Of a stretch of DNA of 48,748 nucleotides, positions 18,564 to 27,939 are shown piece by piece. The notes under the pieces were generated by a model that was given only the letters and a program-made list of their open reading frames with translations, did not search any database and had not been told where the DNA came from. Numbering within the stretch: the stretch's first letter is position 1; every line of letters begins with the position of its first letter. This DNA is from Deltaproteobacteria bacterium (GTDB taxonomy: Bacteria; Desulfobacterota; DSM-4660; Desulfatiglandales; B25-G16): NCBI GenBank assembly GCA_020349945.1, contig CP070704.1:2372107-2420854 (forward strand), in the 5' to 3' direction. The position numbers and the translations under genes are program-made.

Positions 18564-19790
18564 TTATTCATATCTCAATGCCTCTACGGGATTTAATTTA
18601 GAGGCCTGCCAGGAAGGGTAGATCGTGGCTAGGAAAGAGATGACTACTGCAGCTATTGCGATTGTGGCGACATCAAACCATTCCATTCTAACGGGCAAGG
18701 TAGCTATATAATATACGTCTGGAGGAAGCTTAATAAACTTATATCTCGCCAGGAGATAACAGAGAAAGGATCCGGATAGAAGACCCAATGCCGTACCGAT
18801 AAGACCAACGAAGAGGCCCTGAAAGATAAAAATAGACATGATACTCTTTGATGACGCCCCCATAGTTCTCAGTATCGCGATATCGCGAGTCTTTTCCATA
18901 ACCAACATAACCAGTGAACTGATTATGTTAAGCGCCCCTACGAGAACTATCATGATCAGGATAATAAACATGGTGACCTTTTCGAGCTTTAGGGCGGAAA
19001 ATAGGCTTCTGTTCATCACCTTCCAGTCTTTGGTCCAGTAAGGACTGCCAAGCTTGTCCTGAATAATCTCTCCTATTTTGTCACTCTCATCTATATCCCT
19101 CACCTTTAGCTCAATCCCCGTCACCTCATCGCCAAGGGAGAGAAAATCTTGGGCATCGGCTAAAGACAGGCACACCATTGAGCTATCATATTCATACATA
19201 CCGGATTCAAAAAGGGCCTGAACCCGGAATTTAGCCTCATTGGCCACCCTCCCTAATGGCGTCAATTTCCCTATAGGTGACACCACGGTTACGGTATCCC
19301 CTGGCAGCGCTCCTATCTGTTTGGACAATTCGCTGCCAAGAATGATTCCTTGGGGACCGGTCTCAGTCTCCTTTAACACAGTAAGGGAGCCTCCCTTTAT
19401 CATCGAGTCAATGTTAATCACGCTGCCTGCTGTGGCTGGATCCAGACCCCTGAGAATAGCCCCTGAGATATTGCCAGCATTCTTGACCATGACCTGGCTA
19501 TAAATAAATGGCGTTGCTGCAAGGACACCATCCACCTTCAAGGCCTTCTTAATAACAGCCTCTGTATTCTTTATACCCCCCTTATAGCTCAAGATAAGGA
19601 GATGTGAATTTACACCAAGTATCTTCTTCAGTAAATCCTCCCTGAAACCATTCATGACTGCCAAGACTATGATCAGGGCCATGACCCCTATCATGATCCC
19701 CAAAATGGAAATACCGGTTATGATAGAGATATACCCCTGCCTTCTCTTTGCCTTCAGGTATCTTTGAGAAAAGAATGTTTCAAAAGACAT
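18564..19790 (-). CDS. Lipoprotein-releasing ABC transporter permease (LolC/LolE family)
   Basis: Inner-membrane partner of LolD. It has four transmembrane segments: one near the N-terminus (ISIITGISILGIMIGVMALIIV) and three in the C-terminal FtsX domain, with a large periplasmic domain between. The ATG at 19790 is chosen (408 residues, starting MSFETFFSQRYL as in the family). A GTG three codons upstream lies only two bases from the GGAG and is less likely. It is the only permease gene here, so the complex may use one protein twice, as with LolF-type or merged LolC/E systems. Confidence 0.93.
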   Translation of the reverse strand: MSFETFFSQRYLKAKRRQGYISIITGISILGIMIGVMALIIVLAVMNGFREDLLKKILGVNSHLLILSYKGGIKNTEAVIKKALKVDGVLAATPFIYSQVMVKNAGNISGAILRGLDPATAGSVINIDSMIKGGSLTVLKETETGPQGIILGSELSKQIGALPGDTVTVVSPIGKLTPLGRVANEAKFRVQALFESGMYEYDSSMVCLSLADAQDFLSLGDEVTGIELKVRDIDESDKIGEIIQDKLGSPYWTKDWKVMNRSLFSALKLEKVTMFIILIMIVLVGALNIISSLVMLVMEKTRDIAILRTMGASSKSIMSIFIFQGLFVGLIGTALGLLSGSFLCYLLARYKFIKLPPDVYYIATLPVRMEWFDVATIAIAAVVISFLATIYPSWQASKLNPVEALRYE

Positions 19791-19857
19791 GAACCACACG
19801 TCTCCAAAGTCAAGAGTGTCTCAAGTGAGCCAAGGTTATAAGTGCCTATAGGCCAAC

Positions 19858-21336
19858 CTATTTCTTCCTCATCTGGGGGAAAAGGATGACATCCCTAATA
19901 GAAGGGGAATCAGTGAGGACCATAACCAGCCTATCTATTCCAATGCCCTCTCCTGCCGTTGGAGGGAGCCCATATTCCAATGCCCTGAGATAGTCCTCAT
20001 CCATAAAAAGGGCCTCTTCATCACCTGCATCCCTTAAGGAAGCCTGTTTAAGAAATCTCTCCCGTTGATCATCTGGGTCATTGAGCTCAGAGAAGGCATT
20101 TGCAATCTCCTTTCCACCTATGAATAATTCAAATCTTTCTGCAATCTCAGGTTCTTTATCCTTTCTCCTGGAAAGAGGGCTCGTCTCTATCGGGTAGTCG
20201 ACAACAAAGGTGGGCTGAACCAGGTTTGGCTCAACGACGTACTCAAAAATCCTATCTAGTACTCTTCCAGTTTCTTCATTATCCTTTACCTCAACCCCCT
20301 TGGACCTGGCAAGATTGCGTAATGCCTGACTATCGAAAAGTACATCCTCAGGTATGCCGCCAATATCCTTGAGGGAATCCGTTAATGAGATCCTGGGCCA
20401 TGGGGTAGTAAAATCTATAGGACTCCCCTGGTAGTTGATAGTCAGCTGGCCAAAGAGCTTCTTCAGGAGATAAACGAAGAGCTTTTCAGTCAAATCCATG
20501 AGATCTTTATATGTTGCATAGGCAACATAGAACTCGAGCATGGTAAATTCCGGATTGTGGTCAGTCGAGATCCCCTCATTTCGAAAATTTCTGTTTAATT
20601 CATAGATCCTCTCAAGGCCTCCTACCACAAGTCTTTTCAGATAAAGCTCCGGGGCCACCCTCAAATAAAGATCCATACCCAATGCATGATGATATGTTTT
20701 AAATGGTCTGGCTCTGGCGCCCCCTGGAATCGATTGCATCATTGGTGTCTCTACTTCTATAAAACCCTGTTTGCCAAGAAACTCCCGGATGGTCTGGATT
20801 ATCCTACTTCTCAGGACAAAGGTATGCCTGACACTATCATTAACCATCAGATCCAGATACCTTTGGCGGTACCTTGTTTCCACATCTATCAATCCGTGAT
20901 ATTTTTCCGGCAGTGGCCTTTGTGACTTTGAAAGAAGAGCAACAGAGTTCGCTAAGAGAGTCAATTCGCCTGTCTTTGTCCTAAAAGGCTGCCCGGTGAG
21001 CCCCAGGTGATCGCCTACATCTAGAAAAGTAAAGGTCTCAAAATTATCATCTCCGACTCTATCTTTCCGAATATATGCCTGAAGTTTGCCGGTTCCATCT
21101 TTAATGTGGATGAAAACCGCCTTCCCAAAGTTCCTGATGGACACAACCCTTCCAGCTAAGGTGAGAATATCAGTTACCGCCTCGAGTTCATTACTATCCA
21201 TGTTGCCGAAACGACTTACCACTTCCTCCACTGTTATATCTCTCCTGAAGCCTGATGGGTAAAGGCTAAGACCCTTTGCCCTTAATTCCCTAACCCTTTT
21301 CTTCATTTCCTTGATGAGTCTACTTGATTCATCCAT
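19858..21336 (-). CDS. lysS: Lysyl-tRNA synthetase, class II
   Basis: Charges tRNA-Lys. It has 492 residues. The N-terminal OB-fold anticodon-binding domain covers about 55-160 (VTDILTLAGRVVSIRNFGKAVFIHI). The class II catalytic domain has motif 2 FRNEGISTDHNPEFTMLE and motif 3 GEGIGIDRLVMVLTDSPSIRDVILFP. It is the first gene of the envelope block, 58 bases upstream of the Lol permease gene. A long non-coding leader region lies before it. Confidence 0.99.
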   Translation of the reverse strand: MDESSRLIKEMKKRVRELRAKGLSLYPSGFRRDITVEEVVSRFGNMDSNELEAVTDILTLAGRVVSIRNFGKAVFIHIKDGTGKLQAYIRKDRVGDDNFETFTFLDVGDHLGLTGQPFRTKTGELTLLANSVALLSKSQRPLPEKYHGLIDVETRYRQRYLDLMVNDSVRHTFVLRSRIIQTIREFLGKQGFIEVETPMMQSIPGGARARPFKTYHHALGMDLYLRVAPELYLKRLVVGGLERIYELNRNFRNEGISTDHNPEFTMLEFYVAYATYKDLMDLTEKLFVYLLKKLFGQLTINYQGSPIDFTTPWPRISLTDSLKDIGGIPEDVLFDSQALRNLARSKGVEVKDNEETGRVLDRIFEYVVEPNLVQPTFVVDYPIETSPLSRRKDKEPEIAERFELFIGGKEIANAFSELNDPDDQRERFLKQASLRDAGDEEALFMDEDYLRALEYGLPPTAGEGIGIDRLVMVLTDSPSIRDVILFPQMRKK

Positions 21337-21816
21337 TAATAAAAATCCCTTTCAGTTCCAAGATCTTAAAAAATCTACTTATCCACCTTTCCCCCTAATC
21401 TCTTCACCCATATTGGGATAGAAAAAAGAAATCTTTCCTCAGCTAATTCCTTCCTTTATTTCAAGGGCTTAGGTGTAATCTAATTATAGGTGTTAGTCAA
21501 GACAAAAGAAAGCAGTGACCCTTCAATGTCATCCATGGATTAGGCATCTAAATAGACCGGGCCTGTCTTTGGCCAACCAAAGCATATTTTGTAAAATCGA
21601 ATGAGTAACCTATAAGGGTTACTGTGTATTGTCAACCTCTCCCTGCATTTCAGTAGAAAAAAGAAAACATTACCTTCCAAGGGAGGAATAATATGTCCGG
21701 TTTTTCTATGGAAACAATCGGAAGATAGGATCGAAAACTCTCACTATGAAAAAGAGTGAAGAATAAAAGGAAGACATAGGCAAATGGGTTATGGGTTTCT
21801 GCACGTAAAGCCTGAC
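21337..21816. other. Non-coding region of 480 bases with several palindromes
   Basis: It lies between the end of the Mrp operon and lysS. No gene is seen. It contains three neighbouring perfect inverted repeats: CTTTGG/CCAAAG (21567-21582), ATTTT/AAAAT (21586-21597) and AGTAACC/GGTTACT (21604-21623). A perfect minus-strand -35 box TTGACA is at 21630-21635, but the nearest -10 (TATAGG, 21609-21614, 15-base spacer) is weak and lies inside the third palindrome. A perfect TATAAT is at 21483-21488 (minus) without a good -35. The lysS promoter is probably one of these. A weak stem (CCTTCC/GGGAGG, 21673-21686) followed on the minus strand by a T-rich stretch is a poor candidate terminator. Confidence 0.5.
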
Positions 21817-23547
21817 CTATCCTTTAAAGTAAAAAACCAGGGCATAAAGTATTACTAAAAGAACCGCAAAAAGGACGCCTATACCTACAGGCTGCCGGTG
21901 TACACTTTCATCATAGGGAGGGACCGTCTTCATGTCCCCCCTTCTGAAAAATAAGACCTCCGAGCTTGCAATAGGATTTTTACTGACTTCGATACTGGTA
22001 TTTACCAAACGGGTAGCAGTGGCCTGCAGTCGAAGTCTTAATTTGTTTGAGGCATGACACAGTTGCATGATGCCCCGAGCCCCTATTCGATAAAAGTAAT
22101 CAAAGTCAAGCACAATCCAACGGTGAGGTGAAAAGGCCGTTAGAGCCAGCATAAAGACCAGACCGGCCAAGATAAAGAGCTGCATAGTGCCTATCACATG
22201 CGAGAGCACGTAGGGGTGATAGTGGACGGGATTATAGGGGAGTACATGGAAGAGGACCTTGGGATAAACCCCAATAAACACGCAGAGAAATGCGGTTAAG
22301 AGCATAGCCAACTGCATATTAAGTGGTGCCTCTTTGGCCCTTATTTCCTCATTCGGGGCGAAGAAGGTGAAGTAGCAGAGCTTCACAAAGGAGAGAAAGG
22401 TCCCTACGGCCGCTAGGATCATCATTAGTTCTAAGATAGGCATATGCTTTTGGGCTGCCGACGTTATGATCATTCCCTTACTTACATATCCATTAAACCC
22501 AGGTGCCCCGGCAATAGATAGGGAGGCGACAATACAAGCTATACAGGTAACGGGCATATATTTGGCCAAACCACCCAGCTCTGTTAGCTTCCTTTTCCCT
22601 GTCATATATATAACAGAACCCATGCACATAAATAACAATGCCTTGTATAATATGTGGTTAAAGACATGGGCTATCCCTCCATTGACACCCAGTTCTGTGC
22701 CTACCCCAACTCCGGCAACCATGTATCCAACCTGGCTTACGATATGATAGGAAAGCAGTCTTCGAGTATCATTTTGAAGCAAGGCGAACAGGACACCATA
22801 AACCGTCATAATGCCGCCCATATATGCCACAAAGGGCATCCCTGAGAAGCATCTGGCCAATACATAGACGCCTGTTTTAGTGGTATACACAGACATGAAT
22901 ACACTGCCCGTTATAGTACCTTCAGGATAGGCATCAGGCAGCCAAGTATGAATGGGGATAAAGGCCGTATTTAACCCAAAACCAATAAGTATTAAGATAT
23001 CCGCCAAACTGGTCCCCAAATAGGTTACAGCTATAGAATCTGTGTTGGCAGCAGAGATAATGATACCCGCTAACAGACAGCAACCACCGAATATATGCAT
23101 TATCAGGTATCTAAAGCCTGCATCAAGGGCACTGTCTTCCTTCTGGTACCAGACCAAAAATACTGAGGTAATAGCCATTATCTCCCAAAACGCATATAGG
23201 GTAAAATAATCTCCAGCAAATACCACGCCTAGAGAGCTTCCTATGTAGAGAAGGGCAGCTATGTGTTGCCCGTCCTCCATTACATGGAGGGCATACAGTA
23301 AGGCCAAAAACCCAATAATGACAAATATATAGGCAACGACCAGGCTCAGCCTGTCAACCTTACAAAGGATGAGATCATATCCCAGGAGGGGATATACCCA
23401 GCTTGTACCCTGTTGGAGCTGTATAATATCTATGAAACCTATGATAGGCAGCAAGAGAAGATATAACTGCCTTAACTTCCCCTTGAAAAGAGGGATAAGC
23501 AAGGCTCCTGCAAGAAATATAAAGGCAGGGGGCACCGGCTTAATCAT
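21817..23547 (-). CDS. Mrp-type antiporter subunit D'' (proton-conducting NuoL/M/N family)
   Basis: Polytopic membrane protein of the family shared by Mrp antiporters, complex I and membrane hydrogenases. The ATG at 23547 is chosen (576 residues): it overlaps the small upstream gene by eight bases (ATGATTAA) and has GGAGG nine bases before. A longer frame to 23685 lacks family character. About 14-15 helices; the functional Glu region reads YAFWEIMAITSVFLVWYQKE, and the Lys/His regions in the central helices are present (HTWLPDAYPEGTITGSVFM, ALLFMCMGSVIYMTGKR). The C-terminus is longer than in D and D', with an amphipathic stretch and one more helix, resembling the C-terminal arm of NuoL/MrpA-like subunits. 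Last gene of the operon. Confidence 0.92.
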   Translation of the reverse strand: MIKPVPPAFIFLAGALLIPLFKGKLRQLYLLLLPIIGFIDIIQLQQGTSWVYPLLGYDLILCKVDRLSLVVAYIFVIIGFLALLYALHVMEDGQHIAALLYIGSSLGVVFAGDYFTLYAFWEIMAITSVFLVWYQKEDSALDAGFRYLIMHIFGGCCLLAGIIISAANTDSIAVTYLGTSLADILILIGFGLNTAFIPIHTWLPDAYPEGTITGSVFMSVYTTKTGVYVLARCFSGMPFVAYMGGIMTVYGVLFALLQNDTRRLLSYHIVSQVGYMVAGVGVGTELGVNGGIAHVFNHILYKALLFMCMGSVIYMTGKRKLTELGGLAKYMPVTCIACIVASLSIAGAPGFNGYVSKGMIITSAAQKHMPILELMMILAAVGTFLSFVKLCYFTFFAPNEEIRAKEAPLNMQLAMLLTAFLCVFIGVYPKVLFHVLPYNPVHYHPYVLSHVIGTMQLFILAGLVFMLALTAFSPHRWIVLDFDYFYRIGARGIMQLCHASNKLRLRLQATATRLVNTSIEVSKNPIASSEVLFFRRGDMKTVPPYDESVHRQPVGIGVLFAVLLVILYALVFYFKG

Positions 23548-23749
23548 AGAAATCTTCCTCCCTCTGGGCAAAAGATGCCAATACCCTTGTAGCCAATACG
23601 AGCAAGACTGCTCCAAGGGCTCCGAAAACTGCATCCACTGATGGCACCTCATGCCACCAGAAGGTAGCATGTTCGTGCTCAACAAAGAACCCTATCAGGA
23701 TGCAGAGCGCTACCAAGATTAAAAATAACCTTATAAGCCTCCTCCTCAT
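23540..23749 (-). CDS. Small two-helix membrane protein of the antiporter operon
   Basis: It has 69 residues: helix about 7-22 (LFLILVALCILIGFF), a loop with acidic and histidine residues (VEHEHATFWWHEVPSVD), helix about 40-56 (AVFGALGAVLLVLATRV), and an acidic tail EEDFYD. It is tightly packed between D' (one-base gap) and D'' (eight-base overlap), so it is real and co-translated. Similar small proteins with an EDYYD-like tail are familiar beside MrpD-like genes in deltaproteobacteria, but the function is not known to me. It could be a structural subunit of the complex. Confidence 0.85.
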   Translation of the reverse strand: MRRRLIRLFLILVALCILIGFFVEHEHATFWWHEVPSVDAVFGALGAVLLVLATRVLASFAQREEDFYD

Positions 23750-23750
23750 G

Positions 23751-25241
23751 TTATCCTCTCCCCAGTATATCGTGTGTAGCTATGGTAGCCATCTTAAAGA
23801 AGGATAGGAAGGCATTCGGAAAGACAAAAAAGATAATGGAAAAGATGGCTGTAACCACAATAGGAACAACCACCAGTAGAGGTGCCTCATTGAAGCGTGG
23901 GTTCATACCATTTGGTTTCTTAAAAAAGGAACCATACACAATGGGGAAAAAGTAGGCCGCATCTAATAAAGCGCTTATAAGAAAGACACTGAGGAATATA
24001 AGCTGCTTTGCCTCAATAGCACCTAAACACAGATACCACTTACTGATAAAGCCACATACAGGCGGAATTCCTGTTAGGCCTAATGCACCGATGGTAAAGG
24101 AACCCATGGTAAAGGGCATGAGCCTTCCTATTCCATCCATTTCACTAATCAATTCCTTATGCGTCTTCACATATATAGAGCCTGCACAGAGAAATAAGGT
24201 AATCTTCATAAAACCATGGAATGGTATATGGATCATACTGCCTTTAATGGCATTAGATGAGAGCAGGGCCGCTCCTAATATGATAATAGAGAGATTATTT
24301 ATGGTAGAAAAGGCCAATCTCCTCTTGAGATTGTCTTGGGTTAAGGCTATTAGGTTTGCCATAATAACAGTAAATGAGACAAAGTAGGCCAATATAAGCC
24401 AGATACCAAGATCGGAGAGCAGATTCGGGCCAAATACATATAAGATAACCCTGAGACAACAGAAGACACCTGCCTTCACTACAGCTACGGCATGAAGCAA
24501 GCCACTAACCGGGGTAGGGGCAATCATGGCAGAGGGAAGCCATTCATGTATAGGCATTACGGCCGCCTTTGACCCGAACCCTATCATAAAGGTAATAAAC
24601 AAAAGGCGCAGGAGGTTCCTTGAACCATGACCACCTACAAACCCCCCTGCTACAAAATCAAGGCTTCCGGTAAGATAATAGGTCAAACCTATAGAAAACA
24701 GAACAAAGGCAGCGCCCGTCAAAAGATAGGCCAAATACTTTCTGCCTGCCTTTATGGCATCAGGTGTCTCCTTGTGCGCTACCAGCGGAAAGGTGGATAT
24801 GGTTAGTATCTCATAGAACATATAAAGGGTAAGTAAATTGGCTGAAAGCGCAGCCCCAACCGCCCCAAAGATGGCCATGGCAAAACAGAAGAAATACCTG
24901 GTCTGCGCATGTTCTTTGAGATCCCTCATATATCCTATGGAATAAATAGACACAGCAATCCATAGACCGGATGCCAATAGGGCAAATATCATACCAAAGG
25001 CATCCACCCTAAATTGCAGATAAACGCCAGGGCATATATTGACAATAGTGTATTCAATAGTTTTTCCAGCTAATATGAGAGGGGCCATGGAAGAGAGGAT
25101 CGAAAATTTAACCACAGAGGCCAAAATTGTCCAAAACTCCCTGAGATTCCGATTTCTCTCCCCCGCAAACAGGATAAGGATGGCCCCCATCAAAGAGGCT
25201 AACATGGCTAAAAGGGGACTTATCGAATAAACGACCTCCAT
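23751..25241 (-). CDS. Mrp-type antiporter subunit D' (proton-conducting NuoL/M/N family)
   Basis: It has 496 residues, about 14 helices. Family features are the Glu in LYMFYEILTISTFPLVAHKETP, KAGRKYLAYLLTGAA, the HEWLPSAMIAPTPVSGLLHAVAVVKAGVF segment with conserved His and Lys, and GLTGIPPVCGFISKWYL. It most resembles NuoM/MrpD-type subunits of Mrp and Mbh complexes, where a series of such subunits moves protons and Na+. It starts nine bases after the upstream D gene and ends one base before the small membrane protein gene. Confidence 0.92.
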   Translation of the reverse strand: MEVVYSISPLLAMLASLMGAILILFAGERNRNLREFWTILASVVKFSILSSMAPLILAGKTIEYTIVNICPGVYLQFRVDAFGMIFALLASGLWIAVSIYSIGYMRDLKEHAQTRYFFCFAMAIFGAVGAALSANLLTLYMFYEILTISTFPLVAHKETPDAIKAGRKYLAYLLTGAAFVLFSIGLTYYLTGSLDFVAGGFVGGHGSRNLLRLLFITFMIGFGSKAAVMPIHEWLPSAMIAPTPVSGLLHAVAVVKAGVFCCLRVILYVFGPNLLSDLGIWLILAYFVSFTVIMANLIALTQDNLKRRLAFSTINNLSIIILGAALLSSNAIKGSMIHIPFHGFMKITLFLCAGSIYVKTHKELISEMDGIGRLMPFTMGSFTIGALGLTGIPPVCGFISKWYLCLGAIEAKQLIFLSVFLISALLDAAYFFPIVYGSFFKKPNGMNPRFNEAPLLVVVPIVVTAIFSIIFFVFPNAFLSFFKMATIATHDILGRG

Positions 25242-25250
25242 CTCCTCTCC

Positions 25251-26732
25251 CTAGATGCTTGGGGGAATAGCAAACTGAATCACCACATCGATAATCCTTC
25301 CACTAAAGACGCCAAGCAGTATGATACCTGCTACAACAACAAACATGGGCAACAGCATACTCAAAGGCGCTTCATCTGTGGGAATTTCCTCCAGGCTACG
25401 GCCAGCTTCAGGAGGCTCCAAATAGACATTTTCTATGACCCTAAAGAATAATATGGCATTGAGCAAACTACTGACTAATATTACGGCCACGAATATCCAT
25501 TTGTCAGCCTTAAAGGCCCCCAAGATCAAATACCATTTGCTAAAGAAACCACACAGGGGTGGGATGCCGACTACAGAAAGGCCGCCTGCAACAAAGAGCG
25601 CCATCATAAGGGGCATCTTCCTGTGCAGATATCTGAACCGATAGATATTCCTCGTACCTATCTTATAGACAATGGCTCCAACCGCTAAAAATAGGCAGGC
25701 CATCATAAAAACATCGTTAACAATATGAAGGATAGCCCCAATAAGTGCTGTCCTATTGGCTATGCCAACCCCAATCCCTATATATCCTATCTCCGCTACA
25801 ACCACGAAGCAAAGCATCCTCTTGAGGTCTACCTGGGCAAGGGCCATGATAGAGCCAAAAAGAATTGCGGCAGCCGCCAGCCAGCCGAGGATGGAGGTTA
25901 TGGGAAATAGGCTAATAGAGAAATCCGGCTTGAATACGGTAAACATAATCCTGATCATGACATAGGCCCCCACCTTGGTCATTGTGGGAGCAAGCAGGGC
26001 ACTCACCGTTGATGGGGCATGGGTGTAAGCATCCGGAAGCCATGTATGTAAGGGGAATAGGGCCATCTTTAAGGCCAATCCCACCATAAAAAAGGTAAAT
26101 GCGACGAGCACTACCCTGGAATCATAGAGCTCGGGTAACATCTGAGAAAGGTCAGCCATGTTCAGCGACCCTGTTGCTATATAAAGATAGCCAACTCCCA
26201 GCAAATAAAAGCATGCCCCAATAGTCCCCATAATAACGTATCTAAAGCTAGCCAGGGGTGCACCATCCTCGCCAATTGCAATAAGTGCATAGCCGGCCAG
26301 GGAGGCGATCTCCAAGAATACATACAAATTAAACATATCGCCGGTTACGACAATCCCAAAGAGTCCGGTTGCTAGTAAAAGATAGAGGGTATAGAAGAAA
26401 ACGATCTTCTCAGGCAGTTCCTGCTCAACGCTCCTCTTTGAGTATACGCCCACAACAAGGATGATACATGATATGATCCCCAGAACAAGGGCATTAAGAT
26501 GATCAACGACATACTCAATGCCCCATGGGGGATTCCAATTTCCAAGATGATAGCGGATGGTTCCTGTTGTGATGACCGTATGTAATGTATTAAGGGATGC
26601 AAGGAAAGACGAGGAGAGGGCCACTAAGGTGATTGGGTAGCAAAGGTTTTTTCTCCACCAACCAAAGAGGAGGGCAAGAAAGGCACATATCAGCGGAATA
26701 ACAACAGCTAAGACGGGTGAGTGCAGGCTCAT
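25251..26732 (-). CDS. Na+/H+ antiporter subunit MrpD-like
   Basis: It has 493 residues, about 14 helices. The conserved Glu lies in FNLYVFLEIASLAGYALIAIGED, with HTWLPDAYTHAPSTVSALLAPTMTKVGAYVMIR (His, Lys) and VGIPPLCGFFSKWYLILGA. Directly after mrpC with a four-base overlap, which is the canonical C-D order, so of the three related proteins this is the best candidate for MrpD proper. Confidence 0.94.
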   Translation of the reverse strand: MSLHSPVLAVVIPLICAFLALLFGWWRKNLCYPITLVALSSSFLASLNTLHTVITTGTIRYHLGNWNPPWGIEYVVDHLNALVLGIISCIILVVGVYSKRSVEQELPEKIVFFYTLYLLLATGLFGIVVTGDMFNLYVFLEIASLAGYALIAIGEDGAPLASFRYVIMGTIGACFYLLGVGYLYIATGSLNMADLSQMLPELYDSRVVLVAFTFFMVGLALKMALFPLHTWLPDAYTHAPSTVSALLAPTMTKVGAYVMIRIMFTVFKPDFSISLFPITSILGWLAAAAILFGSIMALAQVDLKRMLCFVVVAEIGYIGIGVGIANRTALIGAILHIVNDVFMMACLFLAVGAIVYKIGTRNIYRFRYLHRKMPLMMALFVAGGLSVVGIPPLCGFFSKWYLILGAFKADKWIFVAVILVSSLLNAILFFRVIENVYLEPPEAGRSLEEIPTDEAPLSMLLPMFVVVAGIILLGVFSGRIIDVVIQFAIPPSI

Positions 26733-27103
26733 CTTTTGAGGTTTAAGATCTCGTCTTCCTCCAATGTATTATATCTTCGGTAGATGGCTATCACTATTGC
26801 CAGTGCTACACCCAGTGTACTGACCATAACCACTATAGCTGTAAGCATGAGCACATGTGGCAGCGGGTTTACGTAAGAAGCAGCCTGAATAGGATGCGCT
26901 CCATGGGCATGCTCAATAATAGGGAGCGTCCCTCCCCTTTTTGCAGCAGTAGAGATAAAAAAAAGGATGATTGCCGTCTGAAAGATATTCATCCCGATAA
27001 TCTTCTTTATCAGGTTTTTTTTGCCAATCATGGCATAAAGGCCAATCATCATCAGAATAATATAGATCCAGTAGTTGTATCTGCTCAGTATGAAATCGAA
27101 CAT
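26729..27103 (-). CDS. mrpC: Na+/H+ antiporter subunit MrpC (NuoK-like)
   Basis: It has 124 residues, three helices, homologous to NuoK of complex I. The family pattern is ININIFQTA-like (GMNIFQTAIILFFI) followed by NPLPHVLMLTAIVVMVSTLGVALAI. A His-rich loop (IEHAHGAHP) joins the first and last parts. It overlaps mrpD by four bases and begins one base after the MbhE-like gene. Confidence 0.93.
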   Translation of the reverse strand: MFDFILSRYNYWIYIILMMIGLYAMIGKKNLIKKIIGMNIFQTAIILFFISTAAKRGGTLPIIEHAHGAHPIQAASYVNPLPHVLMLTAIVVMVSTLGVALAIVIAIYRRYNTLEEDEILNLKR

Positions 27104-27104
27104 T

Positions 27105-27383
27105 TCACCGTTCCTGTCTTCTGGCCCTTAATATGAGAATACAAGAAATCCCGGCAGCGAAGATTACGGTGGTTTCTCCAAGGGTATCATAGCCCCTGTA
27201 ATCTGCAAGAACCGAGGTTACTGCATTTGGTGTGGCTGTCTCCTCCAGGGTCTTCTCTATATACCTTGGTGAAACATGGGTGCTTGCCGGAGATCGGGGA
27301 TCAGCCCAGTCAGGCATATCCTGAGTCCCGTAAATGAGTATTATCCCGGTTATAATCACTGCGAAAAGGTTCAGAGCCCTCAA
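27105..27383 (-). CDS. MbhE-like subunit (C-terminal MrpA part)
   Basis: It has 92 residues with two helices, N-terminal (LFAVIITGIILIYGT) and C-terminal (TTVIFAAGISCILIL). The loop ends in the family pattern VLADYRGYDTLGETTVIF, found in MbhE of membrane-bound hydrogenases and in the last part of MrpA. Here this part is a separate gene, overlapping the DUF4040 gene by four bases. Confidence 0.9.
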   Translation of the reverse strand: MRALNLFAVIITGIILIYGTQDMPDWADPRSPASTHVSPRYIEKTLEETATPNAVTSVLADYRGYDTLGETTVIFAAGISCILILRARRQER

Positions 27384-27625
27384 TCCTTACTCCTTCTTTT
27401 GGTCTTGCTTACTGCTGCAATGAATAAGACTGTTCCAATACCTGCACTAACGGATGCCTCGGTAAAGGCAACATCAACCGCACCCATCTCCGCCCACAAA
27501 AGGCACATAAAGAAACTATAGGCGCCAAGTATAATCACAGCACTTAACAGATCCTTTACAGAGAGGGCAGCTACGGCACATATCAAAACAAAGAGCAAGA
27601 GTATGAGATCAAAGGCGGCTATCAT
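27380..27625 (-). CDS. DUF4040 / MbhD-like subunit (penultimate MrpA part)
   Basis: It has 81 residues and three short helices. The motif GAVDVAFTEASVSAGIGTVLF is characteristic of DUF4040/MbhD, equivalent to an internal segment of MrpA and similar to NuoJ. It overlaps mrpG upstream and the MbhE-like gene downstream by four bases each, indicating strict translational coupling. Confidence 0.9.
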   Translation of the reverse strand: MIAAFDLILLLFVLICAVAALSVKDLLSAVIILGAYSFFMCLLWAEMGAVDVAFTEASVSAGIGTVLFIAAVSKTKRRSKD

Positions 27626-27939
27626 TGTGTCTTTGCTTTTCCTTTAATCCATGGCTCCTGGCCACATCTCATGGCCGCCCTGGAAATGGCATGGGTGGCA
27701 GTGGGTTGAGCGAGAAACATGAATACTGCTATAAAGATCAGCTTCAAACCCGTAAGGGAAAATCCCTCATAAACACTGAGGCCTATAAGGGATAAAAGGA
27801 CTGCCATGGTATCACCTTTACCGGTTGCGTGGAGGCGACAGAAAAAGTCAGGAAAGCGCAAAAGCCCGATAGTTGCTGCTAAAAAGAAAAAGAAACCGAC
27901 AAGGAGAAAGGGGATAGAGACTATTTGTTGAAGATCCAT
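27622..27939 (-). CDS. mrpG: Na+/H+ antiporter subunit MrpG
   Basis: It has 105 residues with three helices. The family motif FLAATIGLLRFPDFFCRLHATGKGDTMAVLLSLIG is clear. Small membrane subunit of Mrp antiporters, needed for assembly of the complex. It overlaps mrpF by one base. Confidence 0.94.
   Translation of the reverse strand: MDLQQIVSIPFLLVGFFFFLAATIGLLRFPDFFCRLHATGKGDTMAVLLSLIGLSVYEGFSLTGLKLIFIAVFMFLAQPTATHAISRAAMRCGQEPWIKGKAKTQ

Noticed and set aside
21673..21686. Intrinsic terminator for the Mrp operon
   Set aside because: The stem has a mismatch on the minus strand, is short, and lies about 130 bases after the stop codon. Noted only as a weak possibility.
21337..21816. T-box or lysine riboswitch before lysS
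   Set aside because: No T-box consensus or recognisable lysine aptamer sequence could be seen by eye.
23548..23685. Longer start for the D'' antiporter subunit
   Set aside because: The extra 46 residues are the small membrane protein gene read in another frame and have no family likeness.
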